A DNA stretch of 38,116 nucleotides, from the NCBI GenBank assembly GCA_014237365.1, contig JABZFQ010000235.1, positions 1-38,116 on the forward strand, in the 5' to 3' direction. The position numbers and the translations under genes are program-made. Each line of letters begins with the position of its first letter. Positions within the stretch are counted from its first letter, which is position 1. The notes under the pieces were generated by a model. That model made no database searches. It was not told the DNA's origin and was given only the letters and a program-made list of their open reading frames with translations. The stretch comes from Desulfobacteraceae bacterium. Lineage in GTDB: Bacteria > Desulfobacterota > Desulfobacteria > Desulfobacterales > ETH-SRB1. Below, in pieces: positions 28,301 through 35,745 of the stretch.

Positions 28301-30051
28301 ATCAGCCGAATGAAAGACCTGCTCTCATACCTGGAAATTACTTCAGATGTATTGTCCATGGAACCATGGTCAATGATAATCAGCTCCACCGGTCTATGGG
28401 TATTAGTTTGGAAAAAGGTACCCAGAAGTCGTTCAAGATGCTGGGCCCCGTTGCAAGTCAGGATGATGATAGATACGCCGGATCGGCTTATTTGATCTGT
28501 AGCGGGAAATGTTTGTTTTATGACTGACGCATGTTCTTGAGGTATATGGAATGTTTTTTGAGATCTGACTCTTTCATTTAGAAACTTTTTAATTTGCCCC
28601 CCTGCCCTCTTGTTTAGCATTTGTAAATTCTTAACTTGAATCTCCTCTGCAACTCCAGATGCTATATGCTGTGTATCTCCGCCAACATGCTCCAGGCTAA
28701 GATCATTAACGCACAAACACTTTTTCTTCAGCTTCAAACCGATCTGCAGGCAGAAATCAATATCCTCAACCCCATAGTCATACTCCTCGCAAAATCCGCC
28801 CAGCTTTTCAAAATCCCCCTTGCGGCAGAGCAGGAAGGCTCCGTTCACGGCCGGATAAACGCCGCTGGGAACTTTCTTTGCTTCCTCAAGGGTTTTCAAA
28901 CGCAACTGAAAGGGCCGGTATAAATCATGGGCTGAGTCATAGATGAATTTGATGCCTGTGTGCTGTACACCGGGAGGAATACCAGGCGGCAGGCTTGTGG
29001 GGTGGTCGTTCAGCCTGATACCCACCACACCAATTTTTGCATCCTGCAACTGAACCGCTGCCAGGGATAACACGTCGCTGGTGTAAATGATGTCAGTGCT
29101 CAAAAAGAGCAGATACGGATAGTTAGCTTTTTTGACAGCCAGATTATTGGAGTTGGCAAAGGATTCATTTTTATTACGTTTTATCCAACGGATAGAATTA
29201 TTTGTTGCATATTTTGTAATAACCTCTTCAGTATGGTTTTCGGAGATATTATTATTAATGATAATAATAAATTCAATGAGTTGATAGGTATTGACCTGGG
29301 AAAAAATAGAGAGCAAACGATCCAGCGGAGTTGCTCCATTATGAGCATGAATTATAATGGAGATGCCAATCTTGTTTCCCTGTGGTTCAAAATTCACATT
29401 GTACTCGTTTGCAAGATTTTCAAGTTTTTCCAAAGGCACTATTCCATTAAAACCATGTAAAAAACGAGATTTGAAAAGTGCTTTATCTTTGGGGTTGGAA
29501 CCACCAAAGTCTTTGCCAGGATCATACTCAACAAGCGTACAGTCAGGGTTATACTCGTACATATTCTGAACCCTGGCAATAACAGTCAGTTCGTTATCTG
29601 CTCCATGAGATTCGTATCCTGGATAAAAAATCTTGCCATCATACAATGACTTTACCCACTTGGTTCTGACCATACCGAAAGAAGCGATACGCCCCTTCCA
29701 TTTACCATCGTTAAAAGCCAGCAACCCTTTACCGCTTTTTTCCAACGTATGATAGGCACTTAAAAGCCAGTCACGTCCGGGATAGGCATCTTGAGCCAGA
29801 TAAACGATATAGCGTGTGGATATTCTTAGAGCAGCGCCATTCAACGTTTTAATGAACCCCTGGCGCTGGCTGTCATGAACTATCAATATCTTACAAGACA
29901 TTCCAGCCCGCCGGGAAAGAATTCGGGCAGTACTCATGCCCTTTTCGGTATCAATGCAAGGCATGACAACTGCAATGTCTTCTTGACCAGAATAATGGAA
30001 GCCCAGAAATTCTGATGTATCTAAAAACTGTATATCATGGTTTTCGTTCAT
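25378..30051 (-). CDS. 1557-aa multidomain glycosyltransferase (GT2-like, two tandem GT2 domains, GT4, C-terminal GT-like domain)
   Basis: Two homologous GT2 units (GISIIIHAHNGATPLDRLL... and GVSIIILTCNGAQHLERLL..., each with YPAV.GAFLLCRK.DFEKL.GFCEEY.YG.EDIDFCL.IGL), then NILFVLYQSINSNGGLHVQLHAARLMAMG...LAYTGNVHAGNRDEV...GIPSPFNDQRIPSKLPEYFAMGRPII. Confidence 0.88.
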   Translation of the reverse strand: MNENHDIQFLDTSEFLGFHYSGQEDIAVVMPCIDTEKGMSTARILSRRAGMSCKILIVHDSQRQGFIKTLNGAALRISTRYIVYLAQDAYPGRDWLLSAYHTLEKSGKGLLAFNDGKWKGRIASFGMVRTKWVKSLYDGKIFYPGYESHGADNELTVIARVQNMYEYNPDCTLVEYDPGKDFGGSNPKDKALFKSRFLHGFNGIVPLEKLENLANEYNVNFEPQGNKIGISIIIHAHNGATPLDRLLSIFSQVNTYQLIEFIIIINNNISENHTEEVITKYATNNSIRWIKRNKNESFANSNNLAVKKANYPYLLFLSTDIIYTSDVLSLAAVQLQDAKIGVVGIRLNDHPTSLPPGIPPGVQHTGIKFIYDSAHDLYRPFQLRLKTLEEAKKVPSGVYPAVNGAFLLCRKGDFEKLGGFCEEYDYGVEDIDFCLQIGLKLKKKCLCVNDLSLEHVGGDTQHIASGVAEEIQVKNLQMLNKRAGGQIKKFLNERVRSQKTFHIPQEHASVIKQTFPATDQISRSGVSIIILTCNGAQHLERLLGTFFQTNTHRPVELIIIDHGSMDNTSEVISRYESRSFIRLINRGSNYSFASSCNLGASNSSYPCLLFLNNDIIYTSDVLPTAMAWLADSIIGAVGVRLDDDLGYLPPGEEPQVQHTGITFEWDTEKEFYRPVQIRHKSLAQASNVKSGFYPAVTGAFLLCRKEDFEKLRGFCEEYNYGFEDIDFCLRIGLEFNKRCLCINDMSLQHVEGAARKQAPDKVRKARRQNNDAMFKRRMGEHVKRLMSDEPAPESPTLSSPRSLAIPASRINSVSLNILFVLYQSINSNGGLHVQLHAARLMAMGTDCLFAVPREGKQGQTNKTTDYRVRTFAQIEKSGLAFADGRGPNIIHAWTPREVVRVFCEKLLQKYPCPLVIHLEDNEEYLTEVTVGRPFSELARLPEKELDALIPAKRYHPIKGRNFLSKAQGLTLIIDTLSRFNYANLPSLVLPPPVDERLFYPCPLNLTLRKELGISDGYVVLAYTGNVHAGNRDEVRELYLAVHRLNEQGCPAILIRTGINAEAIGDEAWITAYEKNLGWVERSQVPDILAAADVLVQPGIPSPFNDQRIPSKLPEYFAMGRPIILPRTNLGLKVQHGQEGYVLDKADGEGIARAVLEINKDKEMAWRLADGGVDFYLWQLVSLANVRLDDYYRRIEDQAPKDTHSPRSSLTDEFTNKKMPAADLLGQAASPKSIPTARVIKAPLRACLSLVNGHKSQGFMAETIAELKNTLGSYLTVVPCVETALEEKRLPELNPWIGFVHSMPARLPGWLAKLPHYNVVSNGTMFSSDVWNRAKAMCRGLFVQSSEHAQRLMPITGVPVHPLRFPLPKVGRKWSWSAFGANPDKKVIQVGWWMQRAHAIYVLPVQGMEKIWIRGADPALDAVMIAEQQHLKDRHILFDFMMDSVTTIACPDSVECMQLLEKNIVFSHCYDANALDLVMVCIAGHTPILINPYTAIRDFLGNDYPLYYYFYEDAAEKAVDAELVRKAHEHLRQLAEKYEHGLADMAKEIKQCIEGAAN

Positions 30052-30068
30052 AGAACTGAGATTTTTGA

Positions 30069-30240
30069 AATAAGGGTTCGGTAAAAAATAAATTGATAGA
30101 ATTTGCGCCCAAAGTTGCCGTAGCTTTGATTGATCTTTATTCGCAAAACCGCAGGAATAGCGAGCTATTTCGAGGACTTTTGCGGATAAAGATCAATCAA
30201 AGATATGGTGAAGTTGGGATGCAAAAATATCAACCCGCTC
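30069..30240. repeat. Second palindromic element family (~170 bp) sharing the core of the 180-bp element
   Basis: Arms CTTTGATTGATCTTTATTCGCAAAA / TTTTGCGGATAAAGATCAATCAAAG around GGAATAGCGAGCTATTTC. Outer arms TTGATAGAATTTGCGCCCAAAGTT / AAGTTGGGATGCAAAAATATCAA are imperfect. Confidence 0.8.
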
Positions 30241-30259
30241 CTCGCCACAGCTTCGCACC

Positions 30260-32779
30260 TTAAACCGGTGGTCGAAGCGTGTAAGGCTTTCCTGCCGCCT
30301 GCTCAGGAGAAACATACGTGTTAAATTGAGAAGGATAGTTTTGGACTGTCAATTCATTCGAATCATTAAAATGATGTGTATATTGACCTTGTCTGAATTG
30401 ATCAAATAATGTTTGCATGTGATCTGGAGCCATGGGTTTCTTTTTTCGCAGCAAAAGCATTTCCAAGCCTCGCACCAGGCTCTTGCCCACCCGCCAGCGC
30501 CTTGAAACCAGAGTGTTTTGGAAGTCAACCTCAAGCTGTCGCATCCATTTTTGCATCAACCCAAGCGTAATGCTTTGACCTTGATCTTTTTTTATCTGAT
30601 ATTCACTGAATATTTTCTGCATATGGTTCATGGCCAGGCGGGGTTTGCCTCGCAGAAGCATTATTTCAAAAATTCGTATCACAGTATTTCCCGTTTTCCA
30701 TCGGGTCGAGTCGCACATGGCTGATACATCGTTTTCCAGTTGCTGCATCAGGCGATCAAAAGAAACCTTTTTATTAAGATTCCATGATTGGTGAAATGAG
30801 GATTTAGTCCGCTCATTTTTCTGCATGGAATTGTAGGATGCAAACACCTGTTGCATGTGGTGTGCAGCGCCTGGCTTTTTGCCTTTTAAAAGCATAACCT
30901 CCATAAATCGGATGAGCGCATTGCCTGTCCTCCACCTCTTAGAGCCCACGAGCGCATTGAAATCGTTGTGGAGCTGGTCCATCCAGCGTTTGAGCTGCTT
31001 ATTTTTTTCGGCGTAAAGATAGTTCCTGGTGGAAAGCCTTGAATTTTCCAGATTCAACTGGTTAATCCGATCCTGTTCTTTTTGGGTCTGTAATCTGGAT
31101 GCGGACAATTGCTCCTCAGATTCGGCCAACTTTGTCTCAAGCTCCGCCTTTAATAATTCAAGCCCCTTCCTTGACTCTTGTTCTGCATCCATCTGTGATC
31201 GGGATGCGGACGACTCTTGTTCTGCATCCATCTGTGATCGGGATGCGGACAATTGCTCCTCAGATTCGGCCAACTTTGTCTCAAGCTCCTTCCTGTACTC
31301 TTGTTCTTGTATCCAGAGATTTTTGATTTCCTTTTGGTCTGTCTGAGCCTTAATCCAAATACGTATTTCAAGAGGGCAGTCCGGCAAGTCAAGGATTGGA
31401 GGATGAATGATTTGCGGGTCATGGTTGAACACAAAAAGGGTTAAACCTTCCTGCCCAGGCAGAGGGAAGGCGTGTTCTCTGATTTGGCATTTCTCAAATT
31501 CTTCAGGTTTTTCAATCTTGAAGACTACTTCCTCTGTGGCTGAGTTTACCAGCCTGATACTGGAAATATGTACAATTCCTCTGGTATTCAACGGTTTCAG
31601 GCAAAGACCTTTGTTTTTGACAAGAATCGGATCAGGCATCATGACTGTGATCTTCTGCCATTCAACAGGAGCCAGCAAAATTTTTTTGGACTTTTCCTCG
31701 GTAAAAAGGGCCCCATGCTCTTGTGGGAAATATACCTGGGCGAAAAGAGCAGTTCCAAGCTTTGTACTGTTTATCAGCCTGTGCTCTTTTTCCAAATGCA
31801 GGCTGTGCTGAGCCCGTTCATGATCGCCAACAAGAGACAAAATATCGTTGAATAAACGGCCTGAAGCCAGTACAGCCTTTTCCCGCTTTGAATCCTGTAT
31901 ACCTGAAACAGAATTTTCAGAAGAAAGATGTTGCAGCACTGATGGCAACAACTCTTTATTGTATCGGGAAACTCCAGTCTCCTTACCGGCTTCAGCAGTA
32001 AGCAGCGTTGTTCTTTCCACACAGAGCTGGAGAATCTGATTATAAAGATGAATAAAATGGGCAAACCCGGATTCTTCCTTGTTTTGAGACTGGCCACTGT
32101 GCTGGTGTTTCATTTCAGGGCGGACAAAGTCAAGAATTTCCGGATAGGTATTTTGCAAAGGCCTGGGATAATCAATATTAAGAGATTCACTGATGAATTT
32201 GAGTGTAGATACAGGATCGGCCAGGAGCTGGTCATAGGTGATGACCACATTTGAATTGTTCCAGCAGGCGCTGAATGCCTCCCTGTAATGGGAGAGCCAG
32301 AGAAGGAAACTCTTTTGCAGATCGAATCCATCTTTTTGGGCAAGGGATTGAGCAGTTTCCAAGGGATGGCGCAGGTTCAAAATCAAGCCTGGATTGGCTC
32401 TCATTTCCTCCAGGAGAGGGAGCCACAGAGGCATGAACCTGCACATGCGCGGATCATTGACCACCCAGATTTTGTTTGAGGAAAAATTGCGCTCCAGTAT
32501 GGATTTTATGCTTTGTCTGGCCCTGTTTGCAGCCTCGGATTCCTGCCAATCCCGAGGCAGGTTGCCGACCATATCCCACTTGCAACCCAGGTCTCGCAGC
32601 AGGATGTCATGGATCAAAACCAGGTCGTTGTTTCCAAAGTACCTGTTTTCGTTGCTCTGATCGGGGGGAATAAAATTTTTACCGGGATTTACGCCGAGCA
32701 GGTTGAAGCATCCTGTCAGAGTCGAGGTTCCGCTTCTATACATTCCAAGGATGATGAGACAGTTAATTTTATTTTCCAT
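30260..32779 (-). CDS. Sulfotransferase with central conserved module, coiled coil and three C-terminal repeats
   Basis: Start likely MENKINCLIILGMYRSGTSTLTGCFNLLG at 32779 (the listed ORF start lies in the repeat). LILNLRHPLETAQSLA, TYDQLLADPVSTL. Glu/Ser/Gln-rich coiled coil, then three RW..G..L.R..E..LL repeats. Confidence 0.85.
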   Translation of the reverse strand: MENKINCLIILGMYRSGTSTLTGCFNLLGVNPGKNFIPPDQSNENRYFGNNDLVLIHDILLRDLGCKWDMVGNLPRDWQESEAANRARQSIKSILERNFSSNKIWVVNDPRMCRFMPLWLPLLEEMRANPGLILNLRHPLETAQSLAQKDGFDLQKSFLLWLSHYREAFSACWNNSNVVITYDQLLADPVSTLKFISESLNIDYPRPLQNTYPEILDFVRPEMKHQHSGQSQNKEESGFAHFIHLYNQILQLCVERTTLLTAEAGKETGVSRYNKELLPSVLQHLSSENSVSGIQDSKREKAVLASGRLFNDILSLVGDHERAQHSLHLEKEHRLINSTKLGTALFAQVYFPQEHGALFTEEKSKKILLAPVEWQKITVMMPDPILVKNKGLCLKPLNTRGIVHISSIRLVNSATEEVVFKIEKPEEFEKCQIREHAFPLPGQEGLTLFVFNHDPQIIHPPILDLPDCPLEIRIWIKAQTDQKEIKNLWIQEQEYRKELETKLAESEEQLSASRSQMDAEQESSASRSQMDAEQESRKGLELLKAELETKLAESEEQLSASRLQTQKEQDRINQLNLENSRLSTRNYLYAEKNKQLKRWMDQLHNDFNALVGSKRWRTGNALIRFMEVMLLKGKKPGAAHHMQQVFASYNSMQKNERTKSSFHQSWNLNKKVSFDRLMQQLENDVSAMCDSTRWKTGNTVIRIFEIMLLRGKPRLAMNHMQKIFSEYQIKKDQGQSITLGLMQKWMRQLEVDFQNTLVSRRWRVGKSLVRGLEMLLLRKKKPMAPDHMQTLFDQFRQGQYTHHFNDSNELTVQNYPSQFNTYVSPEQAAGKPYTLRPPV
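31173..31250. repeat. Perfect 39-bp tandem duplication in a coiled-coil coding region
   Basis: GACTCTTGTTCTGCATCCATCTGTGATCGGGATGCGGAC twice (31173-31211, 31212-31250). Confidence 0.95.
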
Positions 32780-32814
32780 TACATTTACACCTGTTGTTCT
32801 CTTATCATGGTATA

Positions 32815-32994
32815 GGAACGTGGACGAAATAACTTCCACAACTATGCATCACAGCTTCAGGCCGCCTTTGTTCGATCTCAAATCACAAAAATATTGAAAT
32901 AGCTCGCTATTCCATCAACTTTTGTGATCTGAGATCAAATAAATTCGACCCAAATCTGTGTGCCTACTTGAGGAAGTTATTTCGTCCACGTTCC
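32815..32994 (+). repeat. 180-bp hairpin element, full copy
   Basis: GGAACGTGGACGAAATAACTTCCACAACTATGCATCACAG ... GAGGAAGTTATTTCGTCCACGTTCC. Flanked by ATA on both sides. Confidence 0.96.
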
Positions 32995-33035
32995 ATAGAG
33001 AGTATTTACCGGTAGTTCAGAACCGGCACAAATGT

Positions 33036-34211
33036 TCAGTGGCTTTTCGAGGTATAAACACCTGTTTCTAAAGCGTTTAACATCAATTCAAACGAATGCT
33101 TCCAGTCATGTTGTTTGGCAAAATTCATTGCGGCCATATGATCATATTTATTATCAGTTGCTTTGTGCACAAATTCAATAAACTCCTGCTCGTTTTCATA
33201 AAGCCAGGCAGGGCTGTTCATTCTCTCAAGTTCAGGCCATTTGGCAGATATAACTGGAATGCCGGCAGCGAGGTACTCAAAAAGTTTCAACGGCCTGATG
33301 CCCTGGATCAAATCCATCTGATTGTCCACATCAAACGGAATCAGACCTGCTGCGGCTGAACGTATGAGATCCGGCAACTGAGCATGTGGCACAGGACCAA
33401 TTAAATAGATGTTAGCCGGCAGATCACTCAACCGATGAGAAATGCCAACAGGGCCTGCAAAAACAAATGAAACATGAGGCAAACGGTAAGCTGCAGAGCG
33501 TATAAGCCTAAAATCCAGTCGTGAATCAATCATGCCCGTGTACAATAGAACAGGATCAGGTATATTTTTGAAGAACGGATGCTTTTGGGCAGAAGATGTT
33601 TGGAAGTTAAAAAAATCAAAATCCACCCCATTAGGCACCAAAGCAGATTTGCTGTAGCCAAGGGTATCCACATATTTTTCTAAACCCTGGGCAGAATATA
33701 CTGTTACGTCTGCTTGTCTGGCAATTTTTTGCGCCAAATTCCGAGCTTCACCCTCCCATCCTGGAAACCGTTCGTGCATGTCCATAACCCTGAAAATACT
33801 TTTTTGATATGAAAATTGATCTAACAAAAAATGATACGAGAGATTATCAATATACAATAGAGAAATCCGTTCAAACCCTGATTTATGTTGAATACTTTTC
33901 AGGGGCGGAACCATAGTTCTAAACCAGTTATGGATGACCACCTTATGTCTTAACAGGCAATTACCTGCCGGAACTATTAAAGAAAAGGGAACATAGGATC
34001 GAATCATTCCATTTGCATGAATAGTCTGACACTGAATTGCGCATTGTAAACGCTTTATGACTTCGGCGCTGAACAGTTCAGGCAAATGCAGCAAGGAGAT
34101 GGGCGCAGAAAAATAATGAACCTTCCAGCCGTGTCTTGCAAACTGCCTGGCCAGATGCTGACTCCCCACTTGCAACGCAGACCAGTAAGGGTGGGTACAG
34201 CCCATCACCAC
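33036..34211 (-). CDS. Glycosyltransferase (GT1/GT4-like)
   Basis: LQVGSQHLARQFARHGWKVHYFSAP, DPVLLYTGMIDSRLDFRLIRSAAYRLPHVSFVFAGPVG, PLKLFEYLAAGIPVISAKWPE. GTG start in the ORF track; an ATG lies two codons in. Confidence 0.85.
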   Translation of the reverse strand: MVMGCTHPYWSALQVGSQHLARQFARHGWKVHYFSAPISLLHLPELFSAEVIKRLQCAIQCQTIHANGMIRSYVPFSLIVPAGNCLLRHKVVIHNWFRTMVPPLKSIQHKSGFERISLLYIDNLSYHFLLDQFSYQKSIFRVMDMHERFPGWEGEARNLAQKIARQADVTVYSAQGLEKYVDTLGYSKSALVPNGVDFDFFNFQTSSAQKHPFFKNIPDPVLLYTGMIDSRLDFRLIRSAAYRLPHVSFVFAGPVGISHRLSDLPANIYLIGPVPHAQLPDLIRSAAAGLIPFDVDNQMDLIQGIRPLKLFEYLAAGIPVISAKWPELERMNSPAWLYENEQEFIEFVHKATDNKYDHMAAMNFAKQHDWKHSFELMLNALETGVYTSKSH

Positions 34212-34339
34212 TGTTTTGTATTGAATTCCAGAAATAAAGCCTTCCTCCTTCTGGCCTTGTGAAATTAATTATCTGAAAGTCTATATCTGATGGATATGTT
34301 GAGGCTTTTCTCAATGCTCTCGCCAGGATCGTTCCCTTA

Positions 34340-34519
34340 GGAACGTGGACGAAATAACTTCCCCAACCATGCATCACAGCTTCAGGCCGCCTTTGTCCGA
34401 TCTCAAATCCCAAAAATATTGAAATAGCTCGCTATTCCATCAACTTTTGTGATCTGAGATCAAACAAATTCGACCCAAATCTGTGCGCCTACTTGGGGAA
34501 GTTATTTCGGCCACGTTCC
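34340..34519 (+). repeat. 180-bp hairpin element, full copy
   Basis: GGAACGTGGACGAAATAACTTCCCCAACCATGCATCACAG ... CTTGGGGAAGTTATTTCGGCCACGTTCC. Flanked by TTA on both sides. Confidence 0.96.
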
Positions 34520-34722
34520 TTATTATCAAGCGCTATTATGGTTTTTTTATACATCAAAAAGCCTATCTGTCAAGAATGAAGACCTTACCCTTGACTTGAC
34601 AAGCAAATCAAATGATAAAACAAAGAAAACTTGACTTGCCCTAAGGATATGATAATTTGCAGTAATTCAGCTATTCTTTAGTAAAAGTTTCCCAAATGGC
34701 TTAACATCTTGTAATTGTATAA

Positions 34723-34757
34723 GTCATAGACCACCGGTTTTACCGGTGGTCTATGAC
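34723..34757. repeat. Perfect hairpin, 16-bp arms with a 3-nt loop
   Basis: GTCATAGACCACCGGT TTT ACCGGTGGTCTATGAC. Confidence 0.95.
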
Positions 34758-34770
34758 TCGTCCACGTTCC
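34758..34770. repeat. Terminal scar of the 180-bp element
   Basis: TCGTCCACGTTCC, identical to the element's right terminus, directly after the hairpin and before the truncated pseudogene. Confidence 0.55.
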
Positions 34771-34772
34771 TA

Positions 34773-35631
34773 ATCAACTGGTTATCTCCAGGCTGGCTAC
34801 CCGTTTCGGGATTGGCCAGATGGTGACGGATCAAAGCAAAAATTTTGCCTTTATCTCCTCTTTTCTCTATTATTTCGGCATATTAACAATTGATGGCGAA
34901 ACAGATGAAGGCAAATTAATACTGAGAGTGCCCAATTTGACAACACGAGGTCTTTATGTGGAACGGATACGGCAAATGCTTCTGCCAGACCCGTTTGAAA
35001 GGGATGACGGAGTGTTTGCCGCTGAACAACTTTATGCCAAAGGCGATATGGAACCGCTTTGCGAGTTTGTTGAACAGAAGTTTTTCAAAGTATTTCATAA
35101 CCGCGACTACAGATGGGCCAATGAACTTACCGTTAAAACAGCTTTTTTGACACTTCTTTATAATGACATTCTCTATATCATCGACTCGGAAAAAGACACA
35201 GGCCGCACTTACGCTGATTTAATTATGATCATCCGGCCAGATATGAGACGGTTTAAAATATTTGATGTACTCATTGAGTTTAAGTATGTAAGGAACGTGG
35301 ACGAATTAACTTCCCCAAGTAGGCGCACAGATTTGGGTCGAATTTGTTCGATCTCAGATCACAAAAATTGAAGGAATAGCGAGCTATTTCAAGATGTTTG
35401 GGATTTGAGAGGCAAAGGAATTAAGTGCAGAAGAGTTGCAATCTATTCCATTAATGCAGGTCAGGATGGAAGAGGCAAAAAACAGGTTATACAATACGGC
35501 AATGCGCTTGAGCAGAAGTACGATAATATACGACTTAAAAGATATGCCGTGGTGTCACTTGGTTTTGAAAGATTATGGTGGGTAGAAACAGCCAGCCGCT
35601 ATATCGAGCGATCTGTACCCAAAGTGCAGTA
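34773..35631 (+). pseudogene. AAA-ATPase-like / PD-(D/E)XK nuclease family gene, 5'-truncated, interrupted by the repeat and frameshifted
   Basis: FAFISSFLYYFGILTI...DLIMIIRPDMRRFKIFDVLIEFKYV, then the element, then AKELSAEELQSIPLMQVRMEEAK (+1 frame), then KKQVIQYGNALEQKYDNIRLKRYAVVSLGFERLWWVETA. Confidence 0.85.
35292..35411 (-). repeat. 180-bp hairpin element, truncated, inside the pseudogene
   Basis: GGAACGTGGACGAATTAACTTCCCCAAGTAGGCGCACAGATTTGGGTCGAATTTGTTCGATCTCAGATCAC...GGAATAGCGAGCTATTTC...GGATTTGAG, then pseudogene sequence. Confidence 0.92.
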
Positions 35632-35660
35632 GAGCTTGGGGGTAAAAATTTAATAATAAA

Positions 35661-35701
35661 AAAAAGAGGAGCACTTTAGAGTATGAAGTGCTCCTCTTTT
35701 T
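35661..35701. terminator. Bidirectional intrinsic terminator between convergent genes
   Basis: AAAAAGAGGAGCACTT tagagtatg AAGTGCTCCTCTTTTT, 16-bp perfect arms with A/T tracts on both sides. Confidence 0.88.
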
Positions 35702-35745
35702 GTTGTTACCGCGTCACACTTTTTTAGTTTGTCAGTCCTTGTTCA

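Noticed and set aside
32780-32839. N-terminal extension MEVISSTFLYHDKRTTGVNV of the sulfotransferase ORF
   Set aside because: Its start lies in the repeat; the paralogue and P-loop spacing favour the start at 32779 (MENKINC).
34078-34413. 111-aa ORF starting inside a 180-bp element
   Set aside because: It overlaps the well-supported glycosyltransferase on the same strand in another frame; its start is repeat-derived and no family is recognisable.
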